A stretch of 64,000 nt of DNA from Chitinophagaceae bacterium (GTDB lineage: Bacteria; Bacteroidota; Bacteroidia; Chitinophagales; Chitinophagaceae): NCBI GenBank assembly GCA_016719165.1, contig JADKAJ010000008.1:42689-106688 (forward strand), given 5' to 3'. A program made the position numbers and the translations under genes. A model generated the notes under the pieces. It was given only the letters and a program-made list of their open reading frames with translations, was not told the origin of the DNA and ran no database searches. Positions within the stretch are counted from its first letter, which is position 1. Every line of letters starts with the position of its first letter. Of this stretch, positions 62,634-64,000 are shown one piece after another.

Positions 62634-64000
62634 TTATTGGAATACTTTTATTGCCATTGTTATCCTTTTAATAGTCTCTTCTTTTCCAGCATTTCTGCGA
62701 TTTCAAAAACACAGGACCGAATTTTCCTCCCACCAGCATAATGCGGAAGGGGAGCATCAATTCACCCGGTTTCAGGTCATTTACAGCTGCTATTTCTTTT
62801 AAAATTATTTTCTAGCGTATGAGCATCCCATCCGGAGGATAATTCATAGTTGCGGATCAATTCTGCAAAAATAATTGTTTGGCTTCATTCCATTTTGGCT
62901 TTACTGCATCAATATCCAGTACTGGTGTTCTAAAGAAGAAAGAAGATTGCTGTACAAATCAGTGAGCAGTGTGCACCTGTCCTTCACCAGTGCAATCACT
63001 TTGTCCAGGAATGCGTCATTTGAAACAACAAAACCATCCTGTTTTAGCAGTTCACCAACTTCAAACCTCAAATTTGAAACTTCAAACCTTTTGATCCATC
63101 CGTGGTTGAACCATTTAGCTTTTCATAATCAAACTTTGCTCCTGCGCTGTGCACCCTATCCATCGAAAACTTTTCTATCAGCTCTTTTTTGGAAAAGATT
63201 TCCTGTTCTGTCCCGTCATTCCAGCCAAGTAATGCCAGCAAGTTGATGAATGCTTCCGGTAAAAATCCTTTTTCTTTAAATCCTTCAGTTAACTCACCGG
63301 TTTTAGGGTCATTCCATCTCATGGCAAAAACAGGGAAGCCATATTTGGCGCCATCTCTTTACTCAGTTTTCCATTCGGTCCGAGTATTAACGGAAGTGTG
63401 CCCATTGCGGCATATTTTCCAGGCCAAATAAATATTTCCAAAGTAAAATATGGACTGGAGCGGAAGGGAGCCATTCCTCACCACGAAAAGCATGAGAGAT
63501 ATTCATCAGGAAATCATCCACTACCACTGCCAGGTGATAAGTGGGCATACCATCAGCCTTTAATAATACTTTGTCATCTACTGGTAGTAACAAACTACTT
63601 CCCCTCGGATCATATCATGAAAGTGACAGTTTCTTTTTCCGGCACTTTAATACGGATAACATGTTTTGTCCCTTCTGCAAGCATTTTTTGTGTTTCTGCA
63701 GTTGTCAGTGCCAGTGAATTCCGCATTTTCATTCGGATAGAATGGTCGTATTGTTGAGTGTGGCCGTGTTCTGTTTTATTCCCGGTAGCTATCGGGGTCT
63801 GTCGCATTTTTCCAGTTCTTCGGGGTATCGAATGCATAACAGGCGTAGCCTTCTTTTACCAATTGCTCTGCATATTGACGATAGCTTTCTTTCTTTCACT
63901 TTGCCGGTAAGGTCCGGAATGCACCACCATGTTGTACACTTTCATCAGGTTCCAGTCCACACCATTTCAGGGTGTCAAAATATATTCTTCCGCACCTTCC
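62634..64000 (-). pseudogene. gltX: Glutamyl-tRNA synthetase, many frameshifts, cut at the edge
   Basis: Pieces in all three minus frames form the C-terminal 460 or so residues of GltX: TLKWCGLEPDESVQHGG, then RMKMRNSLALTTAETQK, KADGMPTYHLAVVVDD, FGLENMPQWAHF, MRWNDPKTGELTEGFKEKG, GAKFDYEKLN and, at the end, LPFRIMLVGG with EEETIKR-type helices, stop at 62634-62636. At least seven 1-2-nt indels occur. As GltX is normally essential, poor consensus at this end is likelier than decay. Internal palindromic stretches are noted in the findings. Confidence 0.85.
63781..63796. repeat. Palindromic element inside gltX
   Basis: CCCGGTAGCTATCGGG, nearly palindromic, lies within the coding frame and encodes a TPIATG stretch. 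I recall similar CCCGATAGCTATCGGG elements as dispersed repeats in Bacteroidota. A whole-genome count would test this. Confidence 0.4.

Overview
The window reads as a chromosome segment from a member of the Bacteroidota, most likely family Chitinophagaceae. The evidence is: promoters of the Bacteroidota type (TTG, about 20 nt, then TAnnTTTG); a GldF/GldG pair; secreted proteins with type IX (T9SS) C-terminal sorting domains; TonB-dependent receptors, one paired with a HmuY-like lipoprotein; a MurF-alanine racemase fusion; many lipoproteins; and almost no strong Shine-Dalgarno sequences. Gene order is dense. No rRNA, tRNA, CRISPR array, phage or insertion sequence was recognised. No gene-free stretch exceeds about 220 bases, apart from the broken right edge.

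Layout. 0-11 kb: the end of an M23 peptidase gene, an NAD(P)-binding oxidoreductase, ruvB, an OmpR-type regulator, a GroES-like protein, a HerA-like ATPase converging on recQ, a copper-type P-ATPase divergent from tsaE, and alanine dehydrogenase. 11.6-16.6 kb (minus strand): lpxA, an unusual ABC ATPase, then a probable copper module consisting of a small Cys protein, a Met/His-rich YtkA/FixH-like lipoprotein and an OprC-like receptor with a CxxxM copper motif. The receptor gene is frameshifted. 16.7-30.3 kb (plus strand): a redox and iron island with an AraC regulator, two cytochrome c-like lipoproteins, an OB-fold protein, YceI, a DUF5777 barrel, a nitroreductase, a bacterial SET-domain protein, a di-heme peroxidase, a DUF4920 protein, a FecA-like receptor and a heme-type receptor/HmuY-like pair.

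30.3-51.3 kb is mostly housekeeping: ileS, a DksA-like protein with a long Lys/Ala/Pro tail, a collagen-like lipoprotein, a PhoD-like phosphatase, acpP-fabF-rnc, methylmalonyl-CoA epimerase, iscS-iscU-iscA, gldF-gldG, a TerC protein, murF-alr and lspA. 51.3-64 kb holds two divergent T9SS cargo genes, fumC, an alpha-L-fucosidase/GH88 pair, an enoyl-CoA hydratase, a B12-binding mutase subunit, and frameshifted aldo/keto reductase and gltX genes.

Functional themes are metal and heme acquisition, periplasmic c-type cytochrome chemistry, envelope biogenesis, and polysaccharide use with T9SS export. The most interesting parts are the copper module (11.7-15.1 kb) and the cytochrome operon preceded by two tandem palindromes (18.2-21.4 kb). 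Indels are clustered from about 61.8 kb to the right edge and look more like poor consensus than gene decay.
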